A DNA stretch of 64,000 nt from Liopterus haemorrhoidalis (Eukaryota > Arthropoda > Insecta > Coleoptera > Dytiscidae). Made by a program: the position numbers and the translations under genes. Of the stretch, positions 11,283 through 25,730 are shown piece by piece. The notes under the pieces were generated by a model, which did not search any database, was not told the origin of the DNA, and was given only the letters and a program-made list of their open reading frames with translations. How positions within the stretch are numbered: position 1 is the stretch's first letter; each line of letters starts with the position of its first letter. The stretch spans positions 4,670,924-4,734,923 of the forward strand of contig OZ020616.1 in the NCBI GenBank assembly GCA_963971575.1. Direction: 5' to 3'.

Positions 11283-11766
11283 CACAAATCTGGGAAATTT
11301 TTAATAGTGTTGAGACTGACTTATATTAAGTTATTTTAGTGTATATATTTATAGATCTTTTTGAAATTTGATAAATGTGTTGTGGATTGATATTGCCATA
11401 TTTTAAACTAAAAAGACATTTTAAACTTTAACCATGATGCATTTCCTACAAATACAGATTTCAAAAAGGTCTAATTTATTTGTTAAAATATTTTTTTAAT
11501 TAATGTTGTTGTATATATATTGACAATGTTACAATCGAGGAGAAAAGACTACATTTAAATTAATATATTTTAAATACTGTATATAAGGTTAAAATATATT
11601 ATTTTTTTATCTTAACTTGTGAATAGAACCTGTTTCATGCATATTTATAAGTACATTCTAAATGTAGGTAGACTTCAGGGGCGGATTAACATTAAAAGGG
11701 CCGGCTGCACCTATAATTTTATTGAACATCATCAGGGACATAATCATCGTTGTCGTCACCACTACG
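11283..11766. other. Downstream flank of gene A
   Basis: AT-rich; it probably holds the 3' untranslated region. No exact AATAAA is present up to 11700, so the polyadenylation site could not be placed. Confidence 0.4.
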
Positions 11767-12389
11767 TTATCCTAGACGGACATTATTTTTCAGATAAGGG
11801 AATATAAAATAATCTAAAATAGTCAAGTCTGGTGATCTAGGTGGAAATTTTGGATTTGAACGTAAACTGATTATTCGATCGTCAAAAAATTCACGAAGGT
11901 AATTGATGGTCTCTTGAGCGGTGTAAGCAGTCGCGCCATCCTGTTGGAAGTAGCCTTGCTGGAGCTCATCCTCATGAAGCTGATTAATAAATTCACATAC
12001 AATATTCCGATATCTCTGAGCAGTAACAGTTTCGTGGAAAAATATGGGTCCGATAATACGTCTTCGAGACACAGCAATCCAAACACCAACTTTTAACGGG
12101 TGAAGAGGAGTTTCACGAAAAGTATGAGGATTTGGAGCACTCCATAACCTCATATTTTGTTAATTAATATACCCCGAAAGGGTAAACTAGGCCTCGTTAG
12201 AAAAAACGTTAAATTTAACAAATCATCATTATTAATTAAATTTTGTTGGAACCAGTGGCAATACACAATTCGCCTATTGTGATCTGCTGGTAGCATTTCA
12301 TGCAAAACAAGAATTTTGTATGGCAACAGCTTTAAATCTTTTTTGACAATAGTATGGCATAATAATATGACCGAATTTTTTTTTTGCAA
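11767..12389 (-). pseudogene. DD41D mariner transposase relic
   Basis: The minus strand reads KKDLKLLPYKILVLHEMLP, then FSNEA where FSDEA is expected (first catalytic Asp changed to Asn), NMRLWSAPNPHTF, GYFQQDGATAYTAQ and [13 protein letters not shown]. Forty-one residues separate the last two Asp residues, as in the intact element at 6778-7905, but the sequence is much diverged. It has at least one frameshift and an in-frame stop, and no inverted ends were seen. Confidence 0.75.
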
Positions 12390-12640
12390 CTTTTCGTATT
12401 ATTTATGACGTGATGGGCTTCCTCGGCATGCATGCCAGTTTGTATTTGAGTTAAAAACAACATTATTTAATGAAATGTAAAAAGGCATGCAAAATAATAT
12501 GACCGAAATTTTCTATTTTTTTTTTTTTGCAACTTCTTATTATTTATGATGTGATGGACTTCCGCGGCATGCATGCCATTTTGTATTTAAGCTAAAAACA
12601 ACATTATTTAGTGAAATGCAAAAAGGCATGCAAAATGTAT
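12357..12640. repeat. Tandem duplication, two units of about 130-140 bp
   Basis: AATAATATGACCGAA, then GGCATGCATGCCA, AAAAACAACATTATTTA and AAAAAGGCATGCAAAA occurs twice, first from about 12359 and again from about 12491. It is a two-unit tandem array between the transposase relic and a MITE-A fragment. Confidence 0.7.
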
Positions 12641-12649
12641 GCAAAAATA

Positions 12650-12815
12650 ATTTAATTTTGACATATGTCATTCGTTTCCATGGTTTCATTGTTGCAATTT
12701 TAAATTTTGACATTCCAACATGAAAAATGAAATAACCCAAGCAAGGTCCCTTCTCGTGACAACCTAAAAGAACGAAATTCCCATTTAGTTCCTCCTAACC
12801 GTTTGGAACAGACTG
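12650..12815. mobile_element. MITE-A copy 4, right part only
   Basis: It matches MITE-A from AATTTAATTTTGACATATG to the terminal CCGTTTGGAACAGACTG. The left half is missing and replaced by the tandem repeat. Confidence 0.85.
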
Positions 12816-12905
12816 TATCACACCTCAAAACAAAGCATTTAACACCCATTTTCCGTATTGAACAATCAAATTACAAAATTACAACAAATTAAAACAGAAT
12901 AACTA

Positions 12906-13325
12906 CAGTCTGTTCCAAACGGTTAAGCGGAACTAAATGGGATTTTCGTTCTTTTAGGTTGTCACGAGAAGGGACCTTGCTGGGGTTATTTAATTTTTTA
13001 CGTTGGAATGTCAAAATTTAAAATTCCAACAATGAAACCATAGAAACGAATGACATGTCAAAATTAAATTATTTTTTTTTACAAATTTTAATGACAAAAA
13101 AATAAATAAATGGGAAATTTGTATTAAGAATGCACAAGATATCAAAATATAAAGAAAATTACATTTTAAAATGATATTAACCTTAACCAAAAAATGTTAA
13201 TTGTAAGTATGATTTACAAAGCTTAAACAAACGACCGAAAAGCGATGAAAACAAAAAAAAAATTTAAGTGATGAAAGTAACTAGATTGCAAAATCTAGTT
13301 CCGCTTAACCGTTTGGAACAGACTG
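12906..13325. mobile_element. MITE-A copy 5, complete
   Basis: It has full inverted ends and TA on both sides. It is 420 bp because of a small A-rich expansion near 13250. Confidence 0.93.
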
Positions 13326-13361
13326 TACGCACAAAATATCACAATTAAAAAAACGCTTAAT

Positions 13362-13463
13362 GCTAATGACAGAAGATGATTTTGACACTAAATACAGACT
13401 TTGACGCTAATGACAGAAGACGATTTTGACACTAAATACAGACTTTGACGCTAATGACAGAAG
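13362..13463. repeat. 44-bp tandem repeat, about 2.3 units
   Basis: GCTAATGACAGAAG recurs at 13362, 13406 and 13450, an exact 44-bp period, with GATTTTGACACTAAATACAG between. It is a short minisatellite upstream of gene B. Confidence 0.85.
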
Positions 13464-13780
13464 CTGTAACAAGCAACATCCTGTCATGCGCGTAGCTATA
13501 GCGACTGGGGCGCTATTCGTGTTGGGTTATGGAACTTAATATGGTTTTCGTTGTGCCATTAGAGTTTCACCCCCCTGACTAGCTTGCATAGGAGTGATGT
13601 TCTCTTGTATCTAATTTAAATGTCAAAATTTTGACATTCCAAAAAATTCATAGCAACGACACATAAGAAACATAAATTGATATATTTTAAAATTATAATT
13701 CTGGGAAAATGAGTCATAAAATGTCCCTTAAAGACTTTATTTGAAAATTTTATTTGATACATATTTAGAATTTTGAAATA
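13464..13780. other. Upstream flank of gene B
   Basis: Probable 5' untranslated and promoter region. It is richer in GC at 13490-13560 than its surroundings. No TATA box or other promoter motif could be assigned safely. Confidence 0.35.
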
Positions 13781-14015
13781 ATGGGACCTTCAAAGTCTTC
13801 GAAACTTAACGTCGATGCTAAGTTAGTGTTTGTTCCACCAGATGGAGGATGGGGCTGGGTAATAGTATTAGTTACTTTCATGTGTAACCTGATATCTGAT
13901 GGTGTCATGTTCACATTTGGAATATTTTTGGAACCACTGGGAAAAGAATTTAACGTAACAATTGGTCAAGTAGCACTTATTGGAAGTGTCAATTCAGGAT
14001 TTTATTTCTTTGCAG
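13781..14015 (+). CDS. Gene B exon 1 (start, DGGWGW, helices 1-2)
   Basis: It starts at the ATG in AAATAATGGG and ends one base into a Gly codon before GTAGGA. It encodes [17 protein letters not shown], then [15 protein letters not shown]. The next exon lies 8 kb away. Confidence 0.93.
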
Positions 14016-17000
14016 GTAGGACGATTTTAATTATACAATTGTGTAGATCAGCGGTTCTTAAACTGTGGTCCGCGGACCCCTAGGGGTCCGCGTAGCCATA
14101 CCGGGGATCCGCTGAACAATGTTGACATTAACTTTACATCCCCCAACTTTTCGCTTTTATTCAAATAACTTAATTAATAAAAAACCTACATGGTCAAGAC
14201 TTTTTGTATTTGTTGTTACCTAACTAGTTATTGACATAACTAAACAATAATTAGTAAAAATTTAATTATTTTTATTCAACTGCAAATTATTTACAGAACA
14301 CATATTATAATAAGATCTATTTTCACTAATATTTGACCAAGAAATGTTTGTATGAGTTTAACGTATTATAATTTTTAACTTTTTTAAATTCTTTTTACTA
14401 CTATTTTTATTCATTTTATGTTTTTTATTCTATATGCTAATAAAAATGTTCATCTCTATAAATACGCAAGACCATTTATTAGAATAACCGGCGATACATT
14501 TTTACCAATATTTGTGCCAGAAATTAAGTCTCAAGAACGACGTAAAATGCCTAGGGTTGGACAGGAGGAAATCCCGAAACAAAATGCTACGAGGCTAATC
14601 GCCGATGCCAGGGGGCGAGCTCCTACACCTGTATGAGAGATGAATGATTGTAAAATGAGAGTAATATAAACATATTATTCTCGCCCGAATATCTCCAACA
14701 GAGAATCGAACCACTAACCTCACAATCCAGACTGTTTTCATCAGTCCAAACTCGACCACTCCATTGGCACGTCACCGTTTGGCCACTACTTTAAATAATT
14801 CTAATTACCTAATAATGAATTTTTTAACAGCTTTAGTGCAGAAGCAAATTAAGCGGTGGGCGGCCACTCGGGGCCCACGAAGCCGGGGGGGGGGGGGCAC
14901 GAAGCCTATATACAAATATTTCCATTCTATTTAAAATAATAGAGGGCCCATTTTAATTTTACCGCCCAGTGCCCCCAAGCAGCTTAATTCGCCACTGCTT
15001 TAGTGAGGAGTGGAAAGACCTTCGGCCAAATATTTTTAAAAGTAAGCTTAAAAATTATTGAGTAATTATCCAATTTATAGCATTGATGAGATTTCGTCTA
15101 TAAAACTAAATTAATTCTAAAAAGTTAAATATACAGTGAAACCTCGATATAACGGACCTCGATACAACGGACTTCGGATATAACGGACAGCATGTAAGCG
15201 ATCGTAAACTGCACGTGACTGCGCATTTGGGGTAATATCATTTATCGATGATTCGGCAGATAGCGAAATGCAATTATATTACACGCACTTTCGCAATTCT
15301 AGAGAGTTAATAATTAAGAAACAACCAAATAAAATATATACATTTTTCAAACCAGTGTCACCGAAACCAGGAAATTCAAAAACAAACATTGACGACTTTC
15401 CTCAACGAGCGTATAATGACATATCATCTGAATACGAATAAAGTGTAATTTTAAAGTGTAATTAGGATGTAAACTTTCGTTTATAATACATATATTTCTA
15501 TTTGATATTTAATAAATGGCTTATTCAGAAAATTTATTTTTATATAACGGACATTCGGTTATATCGGACACCTCCTCGTCCGTATTGGTCCGTTATATCG
15601 AGGTTCCATTGTATTATATATTTTTTTGTGGATAATAGCCTCTTTGTATAGATATTATTATTATTATTTGTATTTCAATTTGTATTTCAATTTGTATTTT
15701 AATTTGTATTTTAACTGAGGATATTTCAACGCTCATTTTGTGCCCCTAAAAGCGTGGCGCCCTGGGCCTGTGTCACTCTTGTCCTTGCCTTTCACTGCTC
15801 CTGCCAATAATAGGAACAAACAACCACCGATATCTCTTGAATGTTCGGCGAGATATTTCGGCGAAGAGATGACCCGGCGTCGACAAGGTTCAGCGGCGAG
15901 ATGTCCTGGCGGCGAGATGTCAATTGCGGATAACTGAAACAGTGGTTGTCGGATTCACAAGCAGCTGATTTTTACGATACAGATATTCATAATCTTGTCC
16001 CAATAACATGTTAGTCCGAGTAATTTTTACCGACCGCCAACAAATATAAGGGAGGTATTGTGATCATACCGATTTTGACGTTTCGAGATTTCAATGGATC
16101 TCCACGAAATGAGGTCCCTACATAACGTTTTGACTATTTTTAGCATGATGTCTGTCGGTCTGTCTGTCTGTCTGTTCGTCTGTCTGTCTGTCTGTCCGTC
16201 TGTCTCTCTGTGTACACGTGCAAAGCAAATTCGGCTGAAAAGATTTTTATGAAACTTTATATTTACGCTTCTGCCATCAATGGCACGAGTTGATCAACTT
16301 TTGGTAAAAATCGGTTGACTAAAAATGGGAGTTTACTCGTGTCGATTTTAAGATTTTTGTGAATATTTCACAACAAAAAAATATTTTGAAAAAAATTATT
16401 GCACAAAAGTTGCTATAAAAGCAATAACTAATAACTTTTATTTGAGACGTTTTTTGATAAAACGAAAAATTTCGAATAATTACTGTAAAATATTTCGAAA
16501 TTTTTTCGAAACTTTATGATGGCGGTCGGTCCTGTGGTGGCCACAACTGATTTTTTGATAAAACGAAAAAAGTCTCAATTTTTTCATACTTATATGTAAT
16601 GTTTCCATGGTCACGATAAATAATATCTCTGTTAGAAAATATTAGGCCAAGTTATTTCTACTCTGCTGCCAGAATGTATTTTATATAAGTACTTTACGAT
16701 GGCGGTCGGTCCTGTGGTGGCCACAGCTGTTTTTTTTTTATTAATTTAGCTGGTATTTTCTTTCCAATTTTCAATACGTACTCATTTTACGTGAGTTAAT
16801 TCTAATTAACGATCATAATTATCTCGTTGTAATCGAAGGGAAAAAGATAGAGACATAAATAAACATCACACGACAAATTACAACCAATCAGCTGAGAGCT
16901 ACCGTATTTATTTAAATAAATTAACTTATAATTTTATACACACAAAATACGGAATTTATAACATTCTTCAAGTATTTTATAAACTAGATCAAAGCATTTT

Positions 17001-20000
17001 TTAATTGCGAATTTCTTGAATGCCGTTAAAAGATATAAACACGATGTAGAAAAAAAATGTGATGCTACATTTTAGGATTTCGGGATTTCGTATGTATCTA
17101 ATAAGAGAAGTGGATCCGAATACTGGATACCGTATTTTTCGGACCATAAGACGCATCGGACGATAAGACCCCAAATTTATGAGACAATTTTTAGAAAGAA
17201 TATTTATTATTACAATAACTTGTACCAGCAACATTCTGTTCATCTTCACTCTCTGTACTATCACTCGTCTCCTTAATGTCACGTATTATTTTCGTCTGAA
17301 CTATTGTTGTCAATCTCTTCAAAAACCAAGTAATCTTCGATACTATCCAATGCGTTGCGTATACCGACTTTCTTAAAAGACTTTACAATCGTCTTTTCTT
17401 TTACAGCTTCCCATGAATTTTTTACCAGGTATGGCGCCCCGCATAGGGCACCGAAGTTAAAATAGTGGCCGAAATGTGTAAAGTCTCAACTTCGTATTAT
17501 TTTGACACTTTTTATATTGCTCTTGACCAAATCGGATCTGTAAATTACAAAAATGAAATGAAAAAAGGCATATGACTTGTTATTATTCGGGTTTGGCCCG
17601 AAATGAAATAAAAAAGCTGATATATCCAGCCGGAACGGCTGTAAATTATGACATTTAAGTAAGATGCTCCATGCATATATGGAATGCATCTATTCCCTTA
17701 GGTCTGCAGCACCTGGTCGCAAATGAAGCCGCTTTCGAAATAACGCTCGAAAATTGAATTTTGCTATTTACATCAAATTTGTTGAGTAGTATATCAATTT
17801 CGGGTATATAGAAATCGTAGATTTCGAAAATGGAGTTAATTTAAAGGTTGTGTTGTGCCCGAAAAAAATAATACCTACATTTATTCTTTACATAACAGTG
17901 ACATTCATAAACTGTCGTGTTAAGTGCCTCCCCATCCAAAGGAGATTATACAGCAGTTCTGACAAAATAATATAGACTACTACGTACTAAATACGATTCT
18001 AATGGTGGCCGAAAATTTTTCTTTTGAAAATAGTTCAAATAATCTCTGATATTTTTACTAGCTATCAGGACAATACTGTAATGCAGGGGGCGGCAACCTT
18101 TTTTACTAAGTGGGCATATTTCAGAAATGCGGGAGTTCGGCGGGCACCGTGGGACAAGGGGGGGGGGGGGGTTAAATTTAAACATAAACATATTAATGCA
18201 ATTTAAAATTTTAATTTTCATAAAAAAAATACATAATATCAAAGTGATAATTAATGCGATATTTGACAATGAAAATTCGCGGCCAATTCGTTGTAATGTG
18301 GGACATAAGTAGAATTACCAGTTCTCGGGCATTGGTCCAAATAAGCGTCAGGCTATTATGAGGCCTGTTCGGTATTTTGATTTTAAGTATTTCATATTAG
18401 AAAACATACATTCACAAGCATATGTCGACGCGCAGAGAGACTTCAATTTTAGAGCACATTTTCTCAACAATGGGTAGCTATTCCCATTCACCAAGTTCCA
18501 GAATTTTTCTTCGTTACGATGTGATTTTAATTCAATGTCATTTGTTATATTTATAACTTCCAATTCTAAGTCCTCCTTATTGGAAATACCGAAATATGTT
18601 GCGATTTTATTAGTCACATCATCCTCCCTTTCAGAAAAAGGACTAATAAAAATGTTAAAAATGCCTCCAATTCGTAGAAGTCTTCAAATCTGGTATTAAA
18701 TTCTTCCAATAATGTATCAAAATGTTTGGCAAATTGATGGGTGGTAGCATTTCCATCGCAATAATTTTCTATTACCATTTTTATTATTGCTTTCTTTCAT
18801 ATTGAGTCTATATTGGGAATAGTTTTAAAATTTAATGAATATTAAATTATATTTATTTATAAAACTATAACACTTCTAGTCTTCTTGACAGTACTTTTAT
18901 TACTAAAAGCGGCTCGGAAATAGAATTTCACATGATTAGGCGGGCACTTAGAAATTGCTTCGCGGGCACCGCGTTGCCGACCCCTGCTGTAATGTATTGA
19001 TAGATCCTCTATATGTGTCAACAATTCTGACCAGATTTTTAAGTTAAGATTTTAACGTTTTGCTTGGAGAATAGGTCCGAATGAATGTTTACAATTTTTG
19101 AAAATGTTACCGTTTAACCTTGACTTTGTGTTGATCGTGCCTTCTGGTTATGAGTATATTGTGTATTATTTACATAGCAGTAGTGTTTTTACAGCGCCTC
19201 GTGTTCATTAGCAAACAGTTAATTATACAGTTTACCAGTTCCTGCTTATTATATTATGCTCCCCTTTCACCGACCGCGCCTCACAGCGAACCACTTAACT
19301 AACAAGACCAAACTGGTAATAATGACTCTGAAGTATTCGCTTACTGGAATGACGCATCTGTTAAGCTGGTTATCTAACTTACAGCATTTTATTTAATCCT
19401 GTAGTGCTCGCTTCAATATAAGGAACACCGTTACCGGCAACGATCTGAGAGACCGATACATTATATCACCTGTATATTAGTAAATTTATATTACATACAG
19501 GGGCAGCGCTAGCAGGGGTCTGACCACCCCCTAATATCTATGGTGGCTTCAAACTGACCCCCTAGACATTGTTTCCTCTAAGCTGTGCGGCCGTGCACTA
19601 ATTTTTCGAAAGTGGCGCAGCCGATTTTGTATTTTACGCACAATGTGCAAAATTTTTGACTCCAAACAGGGAGTCCTGTGACAGGACCAGTGATGGGCGC
19701 GTAAGTTACATGATGTAAGTTACCTCATTGTTGACGCGTAAACAACTGATGTAAAGTAAACACAAAACTCTTGTAAACAATGTAAACAACGTAAACAATG
19801 ATTTAGTCATGCGCACTTGTTTTGAATTACAGAACCTCATTATCAATACATTTTTATAAATAATAAAATTTTAATGAAACGATTTTAAATGAAAAATAAG
19901 TATATAAAATTAGGACAAGCTAATATACATATTAATAAAAATCGAATTTGCATCATTATACAGGTGTTACATACAAATTAGTAAATATGAATATGAAAAA

Positions 20001-21708
20001 TAAAAAAAAATTTCTTTAAAAAATTAAGCCTAATTTTTTTAAATAACAAAATATATACATTAAATTTCACCTTTAAAAAAATCAGCCTATATTTTTTAAG
20101 AACGAAAAGATTCATTGCAAATTTTGCATAACGCCCTATATTTTCTTTCATTTTCTTTAATTAAAACAAAACCTAGTTCTTCAGAACTATTAGAATATTT
20201 TCGTATATTTTTTTACTATGTAGTAAAATATATAGCCAATTGTGCTATTTAATAAATATTATTATTATTATTATTATTCCTTCGGTTTCTTCCCACCATT
20301 TTTTTAGTAAATGTATTGTTTTGAACTGAATATACTTGTTCATTAACTCTCTATTATTCGTATTAAATAACTAAAACTAACCTCATTATTTGACAGTTTA
20401 CAAAGTTTACATTGTTGACAAGTTTACCAATTGTTTACATAAGTTTACACGTAAACGTAAACAATTAAAGTTTACGTGTAAACGCCCATCACTGGACAGG
20501 ACCCCCCTACTTGCACACTTTTACATACGTTTTGAACATTTTTACTTCCATATACAATTGAACCGCGCAGTCAGCGAAACAATTAGAGCGACTATTGCCT
20601 CTAGATATGCTTGGAGAAAATTTTAGTTAAAAGAAGGTATAAATTCTAGCACTGTATGTTTGAGAAGACGGTATTAACCCTCTAGTGTCTAACTCCGCGT
20701 CGCGGCAGACCATATACATCCTGTATATGGTAGACCATATACAGGATGTATATGGTCTGCCGCGAGTAAAAAAAGGAGTTATTCGAGGTGCGGCGTTTCA
20801 AACAAACACCCTGTATACGTGAACTAGTGCTTCAAATGCGAAGATCATACACATAAAATTTGATGTGAAGTGTGAATATTCACACATTTCAGGGTTTCGC
20901 AGGTATATAATAAGTGAAGGCGGTATGCTGAGTGTGTAGGACAAATTTTACTTTGTAGTAATCACGGCAAAATGAACGATATTTTTAAAATAATTTATCG
21001 TCTGTTAATCATATAATAAGACTGGTTATTAAATTTACGCTCTTAAAAATTAAATACAACATTTGTCAAAATATAACTAGAATTTTGACAAAATAATTTC
21101 AACATAATCAAAATGCAAAAAAAAAAACAGAAAAAATAAAATTCACTCCGTACTCGAACTCGAAACCCTTCGTTTTCCAGCTCATTTTAGCTTACGACAC
21201 CAGTGCTCTAACCCATTACGCTATCGCACACCTTGCATGTGAGTGTCTTACATTGGTATAGTTTTGTACTTTGTGAACGAAAAACCACAAAAAATGCGTT
21301 ATTTTCCGAAAACATAATCTGATCAAAAATTCCTGTTGTTCTATTTCGGTTCACACCAATATACATTACTTGGAATTTTTTTAGATTTTTAGTTTAAACC
21401 ATCTGGGCTACAGGGTGTGGGACAAAAATTTTTTTGCACAATTTTGGCAAAAATCGCATCAAAATAATTTATTTTGCAAAAATAAAAATTTGATCGTTAA
21501 TCCACGTACTAAGGGCTTTCATTTGATACCCTACTCAGAATTAAAAAAAAATATTTTTGTTTTCGATGAGCACATATTTGTTTATATTTTTAGGGGGGTA
21601 TGTTTTTTAGATGTTTTAGTATTTTTCCTATGTGCGGGTCAAAGAGTTGTATAAGCATGCCAAATTTCAACTCTCTGGGTTTAGCCGTTTGGCTACAATT
21701 TTTACCGA

Positions 21709-21743
<35 letters not shown>

Positions 21744-24700
21744 GGCAGACAGACAGACAGACAGACGACAAAATGACGGTATAAGGGTTTTTTGGTCATA
21801 CCTACAAAACCCTAAAAAAGCATGCTTTGACTTTTCATTGAATCGTTGATTCATTTAAACTGAATACGCAATGAATGTCATAATACTTGACAAGTAAGAC
21901 CCTAAAAATGCACTTAAAGCTCCGTTCATGGGTTCTGTAGCCTTAAAATAACCGTATCGAAAAGGTTAAAATAACGACATCAGTGTCTTGTAAATCTGAT
22001 CCAAGAAATCCTTAGGTCATACTTACTAAAAACTATTGTTATATAACAGTTCATTGTTTTTTCAGGACCATTTGTTAGTGCCCTGGTGAATAAATTTGGA
22101 TTTCGCATTGTTGGATTATGTGGTGGAATAATGGCTGCTGGAATCTACTGTGCGGCCAGTTTTTGCAAATGTATTATTCTAATGATTGTCGTAAATGGAG
22201 TACTTGGAGGTAGCTATAATTATTTATAAGTAGGGGAAATGAGCATATGATGGCATACTTAACTTTGACGCATCATTGTTCCGTTATCTGAAAATGTAAA
22301 AAATAATTTATGGCATATATATATTCTTTATATCGTAATGATTAATAAGGACCATCATAATTTTGAATTATTTCGTATATTGTTAAGAAATTACCTAAAA
22401 AAAAAAAATGCAAATATGCCATCATAGGCAAAAGTTGTTCCTATGATGGCACACTATAAATAAATAGTCAAATTAATGAATTAATGAATTTATTTTCATA
22501 TTATTTTCAAACAAAAATTACAATTTCATGGATAGTGTTGATATTTTACAAAATAAGCTTGGTTGTAACATAGGTTATAGGAAATAAAGTACAGAATATT
22601 CCCTAGGGAATAAAGTAACACATTATATGTCAAAAATCAAGTAGGTATATGAAGTTAGTCTTACAGTCTGTTCCAAACGGTTAAGCGGAACTAAATTTTG
22701 CAATCTAGTTACTTTCATCGTTTAAATCGTGCTTTTCGACCGTTTTGTTTAAGCTTTGTAAATCATACTTACAATACACATTTTTTGTTAAGGTTAATAT
22801 CATTTTAAATTGTCATTTTCTTTATATTTTGATATTTTGTGTCATTCTTAATACAAATTTCCCATTTATTAATTTTTTTGTCATTAAAATACATTAAAAA
22901 ATAATTTAATTTTGACATAGGTCATTCGTTTCCATGGTTTCATTGTTGTAATTTTAAATTTTGAGATTGCAACGTGAAAAATGAAATAACCCAAGCAAGG
23001 TCCCTTGTCGTGACAACCTAAAAGAACGAAATTTCCATTTAGTTCCGCCTAAGCGTTTGAAACAGACTGTATATCCAATCCGGAAAAAAAAATCTTTTAA
23101 ATAATTATAACTTAAAATATATTTGACTGGCAGTGATATAATCAAACCATAAATGGCATACCTATGCCATCATAGGAAACATATCAGTATACCATCATAA
23201 GAAAAAGTCACCATTTTTATTTAATCAAACTTTATCTGCGAGGTAGTAAATATAATATTAAATTGAGTATATCAGTAAATATACAAAACCTACAGATTAC
23301 ATGCATGAAAATTTCATATCTCTATTTAGCGTAATAAAAACACAATCTTATAATATATACAGCAACTAATAACTTCATCACTTACCTAAATTTACATTTG
23401 TTTACTACAGAAACAAAATGCTCGCAAACGGCAGGTAAATTAACCACAACTAAGGAAACAGACATATATGTGAGTAAATCTATTAATTTGCACGCCAAAA
23501 CCAACACTTTTCAAAATATTACAAGTATGCCATCATAAGAACCATGCCGTCATAGGCACATTTCCCCTATGCAGTACCGGGTAAAAATATTTCGAAGCCT
23601 ACAGGCATTGCAGCATGTGTTATAAAGAAACCCTTTTTGGCGGTTATTTCTTTTCTTTATTTTAATCCGAATCGCTTGGAAAGGATGTGGTGAACTTTTA
23701 GTGTACCATGAAGTCCCTTGCTTTTCGTGTTAATTATTTACACTTCTTTTTTGGTTAAATTTAGTGTAAAGTTTACACTTACCAACAAAAATATTATGTT
23801 TTAGGTATAGCGTTAAGTTTTATTTATGCACCAGCTGCTATTGTTGTTGGTTTTTACTTTGCGAAGTGGCGAGCACTAGCGGTGGGTCTCTCAACATGTG
23901 GTTCTGGTATTGGTATGTTATCGATCCCTCCACTTGTTATCTATATACAAAATAGATGGGGAAAATGGCAATACTGCTATTATGCTATTGCAAGTAAGTT
24001 AAAACAATTAAAAGTGGTTGAATTTAGAACGTTGCTCATAAACAACGTTTTAAAGAAAAAATATTGAATTGTGGTTTGAAGATGTAATATTTGAATTAAA
24101 TACTGAATCTATTCTCCAATCCTTTTCCTTCAAAGTGACATAAACGAGCTATACAGGGTGTTTTCGGTCTTCTTGTTTCTTTTTTAATGGGTGATACTAA
24201 AAAAGATATTAAGTTTTTAATTTTTGGGGTTTTTCCGCCATAACCCTCCAAATATTTATCCAGTCAAAAAAATGCATTTAGATACGATTTGTCTTCTTAT
24301 ACTTAACAATATTTGTAATATAAGTTTTTGCTGTTAAGTCAATAATAAGGGAGTAATTTAAATTTTTAATTTTTGGGGTTTTTCTGCCATAACTTTTCAA
24401 ATATGTATCGAATCAAAAAAATGCATTTAGATAAAAGATTTGTCTTCTTATTCTTAACAATATTTATAATTTCTGCTGTTAAAGTTTAAAATTCGATTTA
24501 GGCCCGGTATTTCCACCTTACTGTTATCTATCAGAATAACTATCAATGGGATAATATTATCCTCTTGATAGTCACTAGGATAAATTTCTTTCTGTATTTC
24601 CAACTCTAGTTATCCCGTAGATAGCTATTCTGATTGATAATAATATTTTCGAATGTTTTTTTTAAGTTGGTATTAGTAGCGTTATGTTAAAAAATTGATG

Positions 24701-25663
24701 TGAAGTTGGAATTTTCACACATTTCTGGGTTTTGCAGGTATTTAGTAACTGAACGATGATTATTTGGGATGCCAAAACAAATTTTATGTCAAAATATTTT
24801 TTTATGAATTTTAATTCGAATGCCTAATACCATTATTTAAGTTTCTAAATATATGCAGTATTTTTTTTTATACAGCAAAGTTCATTAAGATTTTGAAAAT
24901 TGCACCTATGGCTTCCATTGGTTGCTTACATCATAAGTCCCGCCCTTTGATTTCGTCAAACATAGAATTAAATTATAATTTCAACACTTTCCACTGGTTA
25001 TTAAATTTACGCTTTTAAAAATTAAATGCAACATTTACCAAATATAACTAGAATTTTAACAAAATAATTTAAACAAAATAAAAATGCAAAAAAAAAATAA
25101 ATAAAATCAACAGGATTCGAAACCTAGTTTGCAAGTTAACTTATATTATTAAGCGTACGACAAATCCAACCACGCCACGAGAGCTATTGATGTGGTATGT
25201 TACACAACGTATTAAATAGTTAACATATTTTAGTTAAAAACACAAAAAATGCGTTATTTTCCGAAAACATTATCTGATCAAAAATTCCTGTTGTACTATT
25301 CCAGTTCACACCAATGTACATTACTTAGAATTTTTTCAGATTTTTAGTTTAAACCATCTGGGCTACAGGTGTGGGACAAAAAATTTTTTGCACAATTTTG
25401 GCAAAAATCGCATCAAAATAATTTATTTTGCAAAAATAAAATTTTGATCGTTAATCTACGTACGAAGGGCTTTCATTTGATACCCTACTCAGAATTTAAA
25501 AAAAATATTTTTTTTTTCGATGAGCACATATTTGTTTATATTTTTAGAGGGATATGTTTTTTAGATGTTTTAGTATTTTCCCTATGTGCGGGTCAAAGAG
25601 TTGTACAAGCATGCCAAATTTTAAACTCTCTAGGTTTAGACGTTTGGCTACAATTTTTACCGA

Positions 25664-25730
<67 letters not shown>

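Noticed and set aside
16861..17376. Short frames around 17001-17376 as small genes
   Set aside because: They overlap the pogo relic in the wrong frames and have no domain.
18153..18170. Long G/C runs (also 14887, 34080, 36129, 46504) as regulatory or quadruplex sites
   Set aside because: They sit at or near transposon ends and are variable in length; no evidence of function.
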